From Pseudomonas fluorescens (lineage in GTDB: Bacteria; Pseudomonadota; Gammaproteobacteria; Pseudomonadales; Pseudomonadaceae), in the NCBI RefSeq assembly GCF_000730425.1, contig NZ_CP008896.1, positions 2,232,001 to 2,296,000 of the forward strand: a DNA stretch of 64,000 nucleotides, in the 5' to 3' direction. The notes beneath the pieces are model-generated. The model worked only from the letters and a program-made list of their open reading frames with translations, did not search any database and was not told the origin of the DNA. Position numbers and translations under genes: made by a program. Positions within the stretch are counted from its first letter, which is position 1. Each line of letters starts with the position of its first letter. Positions 7,718 through 16,687 of this stretch are shown here, piece after piece.

Positions 7718-8341
7718 ATGACTGCACCTCGACGCCTCACCGACCGTAAACGCGAAGCCATCGTGGCAGCAGCCATCGCCGAGTTTCGCGACAACGGTTT
7801 CGAGGTCACCAGCATGGACAAGATCGCCGCCACGGCAGGTGTCTCCAAGCGCACGGTGTACAACCACTTCCCCAGCAAAGAGGAGTTGTTCACCGAGATC
7901 CTGCATAAGTTATGGGCCAGCAGCGTGGCACAACTGGATGTCAGCTACAGCCGCGAACACCCCCTGCGCGACCAGTTGCGAGTGTTGCTGGAAGCGAAGA
8001 TGAAAATGATGTCGGACGCCAACTTCCTCGACCTGGCCCGGGTAGCGATTGCCGCGACCATCCATTCCCCTGAACGCGCCCAGGACATCGTCAACCGCCT
8101 GAGCGAGCGCGAAGAGGGGTTCACTTCCTGGGTGCGTGCCGCCCAGGAAGACGGGCGACTCAAGCCCGTCGACCCGTGCTTCGCCGCCCATCAGGTGCAA
8201 AGCCTACTCAAGGCATTTGCCTTCTGGCCGCAAATCACCCTCGGCCAGCCCACCCTGGACGCAGCCACCCAGGCCAATGTGGTCGAGTCGGCGATGGACC
8301 TGTTCCTGGCCGGCTATGAGATTGCTACCGGCCACCGGTAA
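7718..8341 (+). CDS. TetR/AcrR-family transcriptional regulator
   Basis: A 207-residue repressor. The N-terminal DNA-binding domain at residues 8-55 contains REAIVAAAIAEFRDNGFE, then MDKIAATAGVSKRTVYNHFPSKEELF, the canonical TetR helix-turn-helix ending. The C-terminal part is all-alpha with a likely TetR_C-type ligand pocket. It is divergent from the metallo-hydrolase gene, with a 22-base palindrome between, so it most likely controls that gene and itself. The inducer is unknown. Confidence 0.9.
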   Translation: MTAPRRLTDRKREAIVAAAIAEFRDNGFEVTSMDKIAATAGVSKRTVYNHFPSKEELFTEILHKLWASSVAQLDVSYSREHPLRDQLRVLLEAKMKMMSDANFLDLARVAIAATIHSPERAQDIVNRLSEREEGFTSWVRAAQEDGRLKPVDPCFAAHQVQSLLKAFAFWPQITLGQPTLDAATQANVVESAMDLFLAGYEIATGHR

Positions 8342-8403
8342 GTCCCGCTGTCGCCAATACGACATTGGCAGGTCGTTTTTACCGTAATCCCTCGGGTTCC
8401 CCA

Positions 8404-8478
8404 CGTAAATGGCCTGGAAGGACACTGATTATTCCTGCGTAAATCCCTGACAATAATCGCCTGTCATCTGGCGTAAAT
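8404..8478 (+). promoter_or_regulatory. Three CGTAAAT direct repeats at 34-bp period before the diguanylate cyclase
   Basis: CGTAAAT occurs at 8404-8410, 8438-8444 and 8472-8478, exactly 34 bases apart. Copies 1 and 3 extend to CGTAAATGGCCT. Between copies 2 and 3 lies an inverted repeat TGACA-N9-TGTCA at 8448-8466. The array ends 60 bases before the likely start of the cyclase gene. No regulator is identified. Confidence 0.5.
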
Positions 8479-8537
8479 GGCCTTTGGATAACGCACGCCT
8501 TCGCCACTCAAAGAAGAAAAACCTGACGCAGGGATCT

Positions 8538-9596
8538 ATGGAAAACCTTCGAGGCAAAGGGCTGTCATTTGCCCGGCGTATTTATCGGCCGCGCATTATC
8601 GGGCTGGGTATTGGCAGCATTTGCGTGTTGGCCGCCCTGTACCCGCTGGCCATGCCCGGATGGGTCTGGGCACTGTGGCTGTTCAACGCATTCATCTGGC
8701 CACACCTGGCATACCAGCTGTCGAGCCATGCAGCATTTCCTTACCAGGCCGAGCGTCGCAACCTACTCTATGACTCACTGTCCGGTGGGTTCTGGGCCGC
8801 AGCCACGCAATTCACCCCCCTGACCGCAGTGACCATCCTCGCGATGATGACCATGCACAACGTCGCGGCGGGCGGCAAACACTTGATGATCCAGGGCATG
8901 CTTGCACAACTGGTGGGCGTGGCGCTGGCCTGGCTGGTATTCGGCCCCTCGTTCAACCCCAATGTCGGATTGATCCAGGTGTATGCCTGCCTGCCGATGC
9001 TGATCCTCTATCCCGTCGCCATCGGCATGGCCAGTTATCGCCTGGCAATCAAGCTTTCGGAACACAAGCGCGCCCTGAGTGCCTTGAGCCGTACCGACAG
9101 CCTCACCGGCCTGCTCAATCACGGTTCCTGGAAAGACCTGCTGCAACTCAAGTTCCACAAGTGCCAGCAACAACAGTCCCAGGCCACCATCGCGTTGATC
9201 GATATCGACCACTTCAAGCAGATCAACGACGCGTACGGCCATATCGTCGGTGACCGAGTACTGCGACAACTGAGCAAGGAATTGCAGCGCAACGTACGGG
9301 AAAATGACCTGGCGGGCCGTTACGGCGGCGACGAATTCTGTGTGATTCTCCCGGACGTACCGCTGGAGCAGGCCAGTTATGTGATGGAACGCCTGAGGGA
9401 AATGTTCAGCCGCTACCGCGACCCGCAGGCCCCGGAACTGCGGGTGAGCCTGAGCATCGGCCTGGCGGCCTACCAGGTGCAATTTACCCAGGCGCACATG
9501 TGGCTCAATGCTGCGGATCAGGCGCTCTATGCCGCCAAGGGCACCGGGCGTAATCGCGTGACGGTCGCCGAATCGCTGATCGCGCGCTCCGCTTGA
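8538..9596 (+). CDS. Diguanylate cyclase with MASE2 membrane domain (AdrA/DgcC type)
   Basis: A 352-residue enzyme that makes c-di-GMP from two GTP and so favours sessile growth. Residues 10-170 form a MASE2-like domain with several membrane helices, including RIYRPRIIGLGIGSICVLAA and the conserved FIWPHLAYQ. The GGDEF domain starts at SRTDSLTGLLNH, with IDIDHFKQINDAYGH and the intact active-site loop GRYGGDEF. An RxxD inhibitory site (REND) lies five residues upstream of GGDEF, so product feedback is expected. The start is set at ATG 8538 (GCAGGGATCT upstream) rather than ATG 8484. It is monocistronic. Confidence 0.9.
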   Translation: MENLRGKGLSFARRIYRPRIIGLGIGSICVLAALYPLAMPGWVWALWLFNAFIWPHLAYQLSSHAAFPYQAERRNLLYDSLSGGFWAAATQFTPLTAVTILAMMTMHNVAAGGKHLMIQGMLAQLVGVALAWLVFGPSFNPNVGLIQVYACLPMLILYPVAIGMASYRLAIKLSEHKRALSALSRTDSLTGLLNHGSWKDLLQLKFHKCQQQQSQATIALIDIDHFKQINDAYGHIVGDRVLRQLSKELQRNVRENDLAGRYGGDEFCVILPDVPLEQASYVMERLREMFSRYRDPQAPELRVSLSIGLAAYQVQFTQAHMWLNAADQALYAAKGTGRNRVTVAESLIARSA

Positions 9597-9926
9597 ACAG
9601 GCTAATTATCCAGACAGCAGGTTCGTCCACCTTGTAGAAGCCGGCCTGCCGACGATGAAGGACGGTAAATCCCCTGTTGCACCAACGGTTGGCCCGCCAG
9701 CCCGCAACGCAAAAATCAAAATGCCACCATTCATCCGATCAAGTGAATTTCTCCAGGTGCAAGGCGAACTTCCATCACAGCCCAAGGCTCTGAGCTCTCA
9801 GTTCCACCCCCTGTCGGTATAACGGAAGCCGACAATGAGCAAGTCCGCCGTAGGCCTTGGAGCCCCACGGTGTGCAAGCGCAACCACGGATAACATCTCG
9901 CACTTTGCTTTCTCGAGTCCGCGACC
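9597..9926. other. 330-base intergenic region with a REP relic and a small inverted repeat
   Basis: It contains a drifted half-REP (GTAGAAGCCGGCCTGCCGACGA, about 9635-9656) and an inverted repeat TGTCGG-N11-CCGACA at 9812-9834, which encloses a TATAAC and may belong to the promoter of the following transducer gene. I see no gene in it. Confidence 0.5.
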
Positions 9927-11246
9927 ATGCTATTTAGCGCCCATAAAAAAACCATCATTGCCCTGCAAGACACACTCAACCAACAAGCCGGCCTGCTCGA
10001 TGCGATTGAGCGTTCAATGGCGGTGATTGAATTCGACCTGCAGGGCAACGTCCTGCGGGCCAATACCAACTTTCTGCAGACCATGGGCTACCGCGAGGAC
10101 CAGGTGGTGGGGCAATCTCATCGCCTGTTCTGCCCTACCGCGTTTGCCCGTAGTGCCGAGTACAGCCAGCTGTGGGCACAGTTGAGCAACGGCCGATTCC
10201 AGTCCGGAACCTTCGAGCGTGTGGCCGCCGATGGCCATTCGGTGTGGCTGGAAGCCAGCTATAACCCGGTGTGCGACCAATCGGGTCGCGTGGTGAAGGT
10301 AGTCAAGTACGCCTTGGATGTGAGCGCCAGAATGCAGGCCGAAAGCGAAACCAATGCCAAGCTTGAAGCGATTGACCGGGCGATGGCCGTGATCGAATTC
10401 AACCTCGACGGCAGCATCATTACCGCCAACCAGAACTTCCTTCAGCGCCTGGGTTACAGCCTGGCGCAGATCCAGGGCAAGCATCATCGCCTGTTCTGCA
10501 AACCGGAGCTGGCCAACAGCCAGGAATACACCGACTTCTGGCGCCGGCTGAACCAGGGTGAATTATTCAGCGGCCAGTTCGAGCGCATCAACGGCGCCGG
10601 CCAGACCCTGTGGCTGGAAGCCAACTACAACCCGGTGTACGACGCCAGCGGCCGTTTGTGCAAGATTGTGAAGTTCGCCTCCGACGTCACTGCCAGGGTG
10701 GAAAAACACGCCGAAGATGCCCAGAGCGCAACCCAGGCCTATCACATCTCCCAGCAGACCCGGGACATCGCCGAAAAAGGCGCCGAGGTGATTCAGCAGA
10801 CCGCCAACGGTATCCATGAGATTGCCGCCGACATCGAAAGCTCATCCAGACTGATTGCCAAGTTGGGCGAGCGCTCGCAACAGATCACCGCCATCGTCAA
10901 CACCATTCGCGCGATTGCCGACCAGACCAACTTACTGGCCTTGAATGCCGCCATTGAGGCTGCACGCGCGGGTGACCAGGGCCGCGGGTTTGCGGTGGTC
11001 GCCGATGAAGTCAGGCAACTGGCTGCACGCACCAGCGGCTCCACGGCGGAGATTTCGCGCATGATCGAGATGATTCAGAGCGAAACCCGCCAGGCCATCG
11101 ACAGCATGGACAACACCCGCGACCGCGCCGCCCAAGGCGTGGACCTGGCCAACCAGGCCGGCACGGTGATCCTGCAGATTCGCGAAGGCGCCAGCGATGC
11201 GGTACGCGCAGTCAGCATGTTTGCCAATGACCGGGTGGAGTCTTAG
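9927..11246 (+). CDS. Soluble PAS-PAS methyl-accepting transducer, BdlA-like
   Basis: A 439-residue cytoplasmic protein without membrane segments. PAS domain 1 (about residues 20-135) and PAS domain 2 (about 142-257) are near repeats, each beginning with [10 protein letters not shown] or similar and ending with the PAC-like [13 protein letters not shown]. The C-terminal part is an MCP signalling domain with the hairpin-tip block [40 protein letters not shown]. This is the architecture of P. aeruginosa BdlA (biofilm dispersion) and of haem-PAS energy sensors. A close paralogue of the same length lies at 37763-39082. Whether it signals to chemotaxis or to c-di-GMP enzymes is unknown. Confidence 0.85.
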   Translation: MLFSAHKKTIIALQDTLNQQAGLLDAIERSMAVIEFDLQGNVLRANTNFLQTMGYREDQVVGQSHRLFCPTAFARSAEYSQLWAQLSNGRFQSGTFERVAADGHSVWLEASYNPVCDQSGRVVKVVKYALDVSARMQAESETNAKLEAIDRAMAVIEFNLDGSIITANQNFLQRLGYSLAQIQGKHHRLFCKPELANSQEYTDFWRRLNQGELFSGQFERINGAGQTLWLEANYNPVYDASGRLCKIVKFASDVTARVEKHAEDAQSATQAYHISQQTRDIAEKGAEVIQQTANGIHEIAADIESSSRLIAKLGERSQQITAIVNTIRAIADQTNLLALNAAIEAARAGDQGRGFAVVADEVRQLAARTSGSTAEISRMIEMIQSETRQAIDSMDNTRDRAAQGVDLANQAGTVILQIREGASDAVRAVSMFANDRVES

Positions 11247-11330
11247 GCGCCGGCTAGCTGCTGATAAGGCCCTCGAGGTCTACCGGGGGCCACCGCCGGC
11301 TAGCCGGCCCCTGCAAGGGGCCAACCATGA

Positions 11331-11654
11331 TCAACCCACCAGGCTGCGCAACGCACTTATCTGCGGGATCTCCGTGCGGCGCATATACACCCGCAGCGGT
11401 TCGGTGATGTTGATGCGCTCGTCGATGTTCTGGTCCAGCAGCAACTGGATGTGCTCGCGGGACAGGGTCATGGTTTGCTCAGCCGCGGGCTGCCAGACAA
11501 ACTCGCTGGTGGGAATGATGCCGTCATCGGCGACGTCCATGCCGAACGAATCCTCGCTGAAACGCACGATGTACTGGCCGGTCTTGCGGTTCAGGCCGAC
11601 AAAGCCGTTGAGTTGGTCGGCGGCCTGGCAGATGAGTTCTGATGTGATACGCAT
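11331..11654 (-). CDS. DUF2025 family protein (PA1123-like)
   Basis: A 107-residue cytoplasmic protein beginning MRITSELICQAADQLNGFVG, followed by GQYIVRFSEDSFGMDVADD. I recognise this as the Pseudomonas DUF2025 family, whose P. aeruginosa member PA1123 has a solved structure but no assigned function. The start at 11654 is supported by TGAGG 7 bases upstream. The open frame runs further upstream, but that part has no ribosome-binding site. It is transcribed away from glpQ. Confidence 0.8.
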   Translation of the reverse strand: MRITSELICQAADQLNGFVGLNRKTGQYIVRFSEDSFGMDVADDGIIPTSEFVWQPAAEQTMTLSREHIQLLLDQNIDERINITEPLRVYMRRTEIPQISALRSLVG

Positions 11655-11900
11655 GCTAAACCTCACTGAAAAATCCCACAGGGGAAGTGAACGATGGTTT
11701 ACACGCGAGGCGGCGAAATAGGGCAGTGCTGGTTTCCCTCTGCCGGGGAAGCTCGGGCCAAGAGTACTGCATAGCGCGGCACAAAAGCGCAGAAAAATAG
11801 CGCCTGCGCACGTTAATGTCGGTTTGGTGATAGCGCGATTTGCATGCAATTGTTAAAAAGGAACCCTTCTTGAAGCTACCTCCACGAAAGGACCTCGCAC

Positions 11901-13028
11901 ATGCCTGCTACGTTTACCAAGAGTGCCCTGCTGCTCGCTCTGATGATGGGCCTTGGCCACGCACAGGCTGCAAGCCCCATCAGCCCGGTTGAACTGGCGA
12001 CCAAGGAGGGCATTCCCCACCCTGCCGTGATCGCCCACCGGGGTGCGTCCTTCGATGCACCGGAGTCCACCGCCGCTGCCTACAAGGTTGCCCGCGACCT
12101 GGGTGCCGACTACCTGGAACTGGACCTGCAACGCAGCAAGGACGGCGTGCTGTTCGCCCTGCACGACAACAACCTGCAACGCACCACCGACGTGGCCACC
12201 AAGTTCCCGGAGCGCAAGGACAGCCCGGCCAACGAGTTCACCTGGAAAGAACTGCAAACCCTCGATGCCGGCAGTTGGTTCAACGCCGCCTATCCGGACC
12301 GCGCCCGCCCAGGCTTTGTCGGGTTGAAAATCCTCAGCCTGGACGAAATCATCAAGATCGCCGAAGGCAACCCCCAGCACAAACCCGGCCTGTACATCGA
12401 AACCAAGGAGCCCAAGCAGTTCCCGGGAATCGAAGCCGATCTGAAGGACAAGCTGCTGGACAAGGGCTGGCTGAGCTCCGTCGGTTCCAAGCTGGGCAAA
12501 AGCAACACGGGCGTCGGCCAGGGCAAGGGCCGCGTGGTGTTGCAGACCTTCGAGACGGCCAGCCTCAAGGAACTGCAGAAGGAAATGCCCAACACCCCGA
12601 AAATCCTGCTGCTGTGGGTGGGTGAAGGCAGCATCGAGCCCAAGTCCAAGGTGACCTTCGCTGAATCCGGCGAACCGACCAAGGCGGCCTACTATGCCAA
12701 GCAGGAACCCAAGGATGCTGCCGAATTCGAAAAATGGGTCGAGGAAGCCAAGAACCTCGGTGCGATAGGCACTGGTCCGTCCGCACAACTGACGAACCTG
12801 GGCGACCAGAGCTATTCAGACCTGGTCAAACCTGAAATGAACCAACTGACCCACGACAAAGGCCTGCTGGTACACGTCTATACCGTCGACGAGCCGGTGG
12901 ATTTCGAGAAGGTCATGAACGCCGGGGTCGATGGCATCTTCACCAACCGCGCCGCCGAACTGCTGAAGTTCTACAAGCGCTGGCCGTCGTCCAGCGTGCA
13001 GGACCTGCTGCAGGACAACGGTTACTGA
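11901..13028 (+). CDS. glpQ: Periplasmic glycerophosphodiester phosphodiesterase
   Basis: A 375-residue enzyme that hydrolyses glycerophosphodiesters to glycerol-3-phosphate and an alcohol, for phospholipid head-group salvage. Residues 1-23 are a signal peptide ending GHAQA. The GDPD core opens with VIAHRGASFDAPEST (catalytic His, then Glu), followed by YLELDLQRSKDGVLFALHD, where Glu, Asp and the second His bind metal and substrate. The C-terminal VDGIFTNRA is the family's closing motif. The insertion that lengthens it relative to short GDPDs is typical of periplasmic GlpQ. AAAGGA precedes the start by about 10 bases. It is monocistronic. Confidence 0.92.
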   Translation: MPATFTKSALLLALMMGLGHAQAASPISPVELATKEGIPHPAVIAHRGASFDAPESTAAAYKVARDLGADYLELDLQRSKDGVLFALHDNNLQRTTDVATKFPERKDSPANEFTWKELQTLDAGSWFNAAYPDRARPGFVGLKILSLDEIIKIAEGNPQHKPGLYIETKEPKQFPGIEADLKDKLLDKGWLSSVGSKLGKSNTGVGQGKGRVVLQTFETASLKELQKEMPNTPKILLLWVGEGSIEPKSKVTFAESGEPTKAAYYAKQEPKDAAEFEKWVEEAKNLGAIGTGPSAQLTNLGDQSYSDLVKPEMNQLTHDKGLLVHVYTVDEPVDFEKVMNAGVDGIFTNRAAELLKFYKRWPSSSVQDLLQDNGY

Positions 13029-13196
13029 GTGACAAACGAGTAGTCACACCATAGGCCGTCGGATAGCCAACGTCATCGTCCACGACCATCGCCGGCAAGC
13101 CAGTATCGGTTTCATGTGTGCCTCCTGAAGTTGAGGCACCCGCATGAAATCTCCCGGCACGGGGCGATTGAACAAACAGCGCAAACGTCCTACGCA

Positions 13197-13213
13197 ATTA
13201 AGGGTGAATTAAG
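13197..13213. promoter_or_regulatory. PmrA/QseB-type box before the PepSY gene
   Basis: ATTAAG-GGTGA-ATTAAG reads CTTAAT-N5-CTTAAT on the other strand, matching the hexamer-N5-hexamer direct repeat bound by PmrA-type response regulators. It lies 53 bases before the PepSY start codon. Confidence 0.55.
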
Positions 13214-13266
13214 TTGCGCGGGTTAACCTGATCCCACTTAAACAGCTCACCCCAAAGGACCACATC

Positions 13267-13572
13267 ATGAAAAACCTGACCGCTCTGTTCGCTGCTGCCG
13301 CCCTGACCCTGACTGCCGGCCTGGCCCAGGCCGATGTTCGCCCGGACCAGATTCCAAGCCTGCTGCAATCGGGCGCCGTGAAGCCATTTGAACAGTTGAA
13401 TGCCGCCGCACTGGCCAAACACGCCGGCGCCACCATCAACGATACCGAGCTGGATAACGAAGCCGGGCGCCTGGTCTACGAAGTCGACCTGACCGACACC
13501 ACGGGCAAGAAGTGGGACGTGAAGCTCGACGCCAAGACCGGCGAAGTGCTGGAAAACAAGCAAGACACTTGA
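13267..13572 (+). CDS. Small periplasmic PepSY-domain protein
   Basis: A 101-residue protein with a 22-residue signal peptide (cleavage after GLAQA). The mature 79 residues form one PepSY-like unit, ending in LVYEVDLTDTTGKKWDVKLDAKTGEVLE, the usual PepSY beta-strand and DAKTGEVL signature. Single PepSY proteins are exported and often modulate proteases or sit in envelope-stress and polymyxin-response regulons. A PmrA-type box upstream supports such regulation. No two-component genes adjoin it. AAAGGA lies 10 bases before the ATG. Confidence 0.85.
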   Translation: MKNLTALFAAAALTLTAGLAQADVRPDQIPSLLQSGAVKPFEQLNAAALAKHAGATINDTELDNEAGRLVYEVDLTDTTGKKWDVKLDAKTGEVLENKQDT

Positions 13573-13584
13573 GTTGCCCCGGCA

Positions 13585-13619
13585 ACACAACGCGCCGCCT
13601 TCGGGCGGCGCAGTTGTGT
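13585..13619. terminator. Bidirectional hairpin between convergent pepSY and chemoreceptor genes
   Basis: ACACAAC + GCGCCGCC-TTCG-GGCGGCGC + GTTGTGT: a 15-base-pair stem with one bulged A and a stable TTCG tetraloop. It lies between two convergent stop codons. Confidence 0.8.
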
Positions 13620-13623
13620 CTGC

Positions 13624-15252
13624 TCAAGCACTCAGGCGTGCGGTGACTTCGTTCAGCTCGGCAGATAAGCCACGCAGGTTATGGCTGGCCGCTTCAGTGC
13701 GCTGCACGTTGTCGAGGTTGGCCGTGGCGACGGTGGTGATTTGCGTGATGTTGCGCGAGATATCCTCGGCCACCGAAGTCTGCTCTTCGGCCGCCGTGGC
13801 AATCTGGCGGTTCATGTCGCGGATCGCCTCCACCGCCTGGGTGATATGACTGAGCATCGCCCCGGCCTGGGTGACCTTCTCGACACTGTCATCACTGCAT
13901 GACTGGCCACTGATGATCGCCTCGGCGGCATCCTGCGCCCCCGTCTGCACCGCCTGGATAATCTGGTTGATCTCGATGATCGACGCCGCCGTGCGCTGCG
14001 CCAGGCTGCGCACCTCATCCGCCACCACCGCAAACCCACGCCCGGCCTCGCCCGCCCGTGCAGCTTCGATCGCCGCATTGAGCGCCAGCAGGTTGGTCTG
14101 TTCGGCGATGCCGCGAATCACCTCCAGCACCGTGCCGATACGCACACTGTCGGCTTCCAGGCGGCGGATGATGCCACCGGTGTTGAGGATCTCATTGCGC
14201 ATCTGGCCGATAGTGGCGATGGTCACTTGCATCACCTGGCCGCCTTCACGCGCCGAATGATCGGCCTCGTCCGCAGCCCGCGAAGCACTGGCGGCATGGC
14301 GCGCGACTTCCTGGGCAGTGGCGGACATTTCGGTCATCGCCGTCGCCACCTGATCGGTACGGCTGAACTGGTCCTGGGTACCCGTTGCCATTTGCCCGGC
14401 AATCGAATTGAGCTCGCCACTGGCACTCACCAGGTCCTTGGCACTGCGCTGCAGGCGGCCGAAGGTTTCGGCAAGGAAATCGCGCAAGGTATTGGCCGCC
14501 TGGGCCAAATGCCCCAGTTCATCCTGGCGCTGGCTGGCAACACGTTCGGCAAAGCGGCCATGGCTCAACTGGGCCACATAGTCGATCAACCCACGGATCG
14601 GCAGAATCAGGTTGCGGTTGATCAGCCACAGACTCAACAGACCGATCAGCCCGCCGGACAGCACCATCACCGCCAAGCCCAGCATCACGGTGCGCTCGGC
14701 ATAGGCGCTGATCGCCAACGATTGCTGCTTGCCCTGCTCATGCAGTTGCGTGACCAACGCACTCATCTGCTCGCTCACTGCGCGGTCCACGCCCTTGACC
14801 GCGCTATCCCCAGCCGCGGCATCGGCCCCGGCCGCGACGTAGGCATCGCGTCCCTTCTGGTAGGCGGAGCCCAGCAACTGGTGCTCCTGACGCAAGGTCT
14901 CCAGGCGACGGCTCAAGCCTTGATCGCCTTCGGTGTTGGCCACCAGGCGCGCCAGAATGCCCTGGACTTCCTGTTGCCGATCCTGGAACTGCCCCCAGTA
15001 TTTGTCCATGTCCTGGGGTTGTTTGCCACGCAGCAGGACGTTTTTCCATTCCTGGACCTGGACCTTGAATTGCAGGTTCGCTTCATCGATCAGTTGTGAG
15101 GTCTGCAACGGCCCCTCAAGCAAACTGCGATAACTCTGCACACCACTTGAGAGAAAATGAAAACACGCCAAGGCAATCAACAGCATTGCCAACAAGCTGC
15201 CACCGAGCAACGACAGGATCTGTGCCCTCAAGGACTTTCGCAAAAAACTCAT
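13624..15252 (-). CDS. Methyl-accepting chemotaxis protein, membrane receptor
   Basis: A 542-residue transducer. A membrane helix at about residues 11-31 ([20 protein letters not shown]) precedes a periplasmic four-helix-type sensor of about 155 residues, rich in Gln, Glu and Leu. A second helix ([21 protein letters not shown]) follows, then a HAMP domain and the signalling domain with [40 protein letters not shown]. The helical sensor resembles HBM/4HB receptors; the ligand is unknown. The start is placed at ATG 15252. The open frame extends to 15756 over the zntB gene, but that part is antisense. No C-terminal CheR-binding pentapeptide is evident. Confidence 0.9.
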   Translation of the reverse strand: MSFLRKSLRAQILSLLGGSLLAMLLIALACFHFLSSGVQSYRSLLEGPLQTSQLIDEANLQFKVQVQEWKNVLLRGKQPQDMDKYWGQFQDRQQEVQGILARLVANTEGDQGLSRRLETLRQEHQLLGSAYQKGRDAYVAAGADAAAGDSAVKGVDRAVSEQMSALVTQLHEQGKQQSLAISAYAERTVMLGLAVMVLSGGLIGLLSLWLINRNLILPIRGLIDYVAQLSHGRFAERVASQRQDELGHLAQAANTLRDFLAETFGRLQRSAKDLVSASGELNSIAGQMATGTQDQFSRTDQVATAMTEMSATAQEVARHAASASRAADEADHSAREGGQVMQVTIATIGQMRNEILNTGGIIRRLEADSVRIGTVLEVIRGIAEQTNLLALNAAIEAARAGEAGRGFAVVADEVRSLAQRTAASIIEINQIIQAVQTGAQDAAEAIISGQSCSDDSVEKVTQAGAMLSHITQAVEAIRDMNRQIATAAEEQTSVAEDISRNITQITTVATANLDNVQRTEAASHNLRGLSAELNEVTARLSA

Positions 15253-15483
15253 CGGGGAAAAGCCTCGAAACAGGGAAATGGGGACCTGCACCGCAACTTC
15301 CCTGTCAGTCAACACACCGCCCATCCAAGACAGTGCCTGCGCCTTGAATCGGCCGAGCCAGACGCTTCTTGAGCCGAGCAGATGAGCGGTCACGCGAGTG
15401 AGTCCCCTGGCTGACACAAAACGGTCAAATCGCCTTGCAATGATTGCGCGACGCGCGCCTGTCGCCCTCCTCTGCGAGCCCTC

Positions 15484-16506
15484 ATGAACCACAGCATCGA
15501 CCACGGCCACCAGGACTGCGACCTGTTTGGCCTGCTTTATGGTTTTCGCTTTCGACCCGGTGAGAAAGCCGAGCAGATCGACTCGGCGACCGTACTCAAA
15601 GCCCTGCAAGCCCCAGCCGACCCCGATGAATTCCTGTGGCTGCACCTGAACCTGGCGCACGCGGCCTGCCAGCGCTGGATGCAGGCACACCTGGAACTGC
15701 CGCCAGAGTTCTTCGAGGCCTTGCATGAAGGCTCGCGCTCGACCCGCATCGAGCACGTGGACTCGGCCCTGCTGGCGGTGGTCAACGACGTGGTGTTCAA
15801 CTTCAGCAGCATGATGTCATCGGACATTTCCACCTTGTGGGTCTGCGCCCGCAGCCGCCTGCTGATCAGTGCGCGCCTGCAACCGCTGCACTCGGTGGAC
15901 AAGCTGCGTTCATCGGTAAAGGCCGGCGAACACTTCCGCTCCCCCCTGGAGTTGCTGGTGCATCTGTTGCGTGATCAAGGCGAGGTGCTGACGCAGATCG
16001 TGCGCAAGACCAGCCAGAGCGTGGACCAGATCGAAGATCAGTTGCTGTCCTCGCGCCTGTCCACCAACCGCGCGGAACTGGGGGCCATGCGCCGGGTGCT
16101 GGTACGCCTGCAACGCCTGCTGGCGCTGGAGCCGGGCTCGCTGTTGCGCCTGCTCAACCGCCCACCGCAGTGGCTGCAAAAGGAGGACGTGAAGGAGCTG
16201 CGCAAATCCACCGAAGAGTTCGCCCTGATCATCAACGACCTCACGGCCCTGGGCGAACGGATCAAGTTGTTGCAGGAAGAAATCGCCGCCAACCTCAACG
16301 AACAAAGCAACCGCACGCTGTTTACCCTGACGGTGGTGACGGTGCTGGCACTGCCGATCAATATCATTGCCGGTTTTTTTGGCATGAACGTCGGTGGCGT
16401 ACCGCTTTCCCAGGACCCGGAGGGGTTCTGGATCCTGGTGGCGTTGGTGGCAACGTTCACCTTGATTGCCGGCAGATGGGCGTTTCGCAAACGCCGGGAT
16501 TACTGA
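15484..16506 (+). CDS. zntB: Zinc transporter ZntB, CorA family
   Basis: A 340-residue cation transporter. A long cytoplasmic N-terminal domain (residues 1-270) ends in a coiled helix, then come two membrane helices at about 280-300 and 312-330. The conserved pore loop GMNVGGVP follows the first helix, as in all CorA relatives. The LWLHLNL and [24 protein letters not shown] segments fit ZntB. It moves Zn(II), or possibly Mg or Cd, across the inner membrane. It diverges from the chemoreceptor gene, and a REPIN follows it. Confidence 0.88.
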   Translation: MNHSIDHGHQDCDLFGLLYGFRFRPGEKAEQIDSATVLKALQAPADPDEFLWLHLNLAHAACQRWMQAHLELPPEFFEALHEGSRSTRIEHVDSALLAVVNDVVFNFSSMMSSDISTLWVCARSRLLISARLQPLHSVDKLRSSVKAGEHFRSPLELLVHLLRDQGEVLTQIVRKTSQSVDQIEDQLLSSRLSTNRAELGAMRRVLVRLQRLLALEPGSLLRLLNRPPQWLQKEDVKELRKSTEEFALIINDLTALGERIKLLQEEIAANLNEQSNRTLFTLTVVTVLALPINIIAGFFGMNVGGVPLSQDPEGFWILVALVATFTLIAGRWAFRKRRDY

Positions 16507-16524
16507 CATTGCAATGCAATCAAC

Positions 16525-16615
16525 CTGTGGGAGCTGGCTTGCCTGCGATAGCGGTGGATCAGCCACTTATCAGGTGGCTGTCTGACCGCTATCGCCGGCA
16601 AGCCGGCTGCTACAG
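16525..16615. repeat. REPIN between zntB and the phosphate transporter
   Basis: Inverted pair: CTGTGGGAGCTGGCTTGCC at the left and GGCAAGCCGGCTGCTACAG at the right. Between them GATAGCGGT and ACCGCTATC also pair, so the whole 91 bases can fold into one long hairpin. Confidence 0.85.
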
Positions 16616-16687
16616 GGATTTGTGGACCGGCGGTTATCCCAATCCACCAAACACTGATTTGACGCAGTATCTCTGTAACATTTTGCA

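Noticed and set aside
9800..9840. Sigma-28 (FliA) promoter before the first BdlA-like gene
   Set aside because: CCGACAA is a poor match to GCCGATAA and no TAAAGTTT-like -35 lies at the right distance.
13624..15756. A 710-codon open frame covering the chemoreceptor and part of zntB
   Set aside because: The first 168 codons are antisense to zntB and lack a ribosome-binding site; the receptor starts at 15252 with its first membrane helix.
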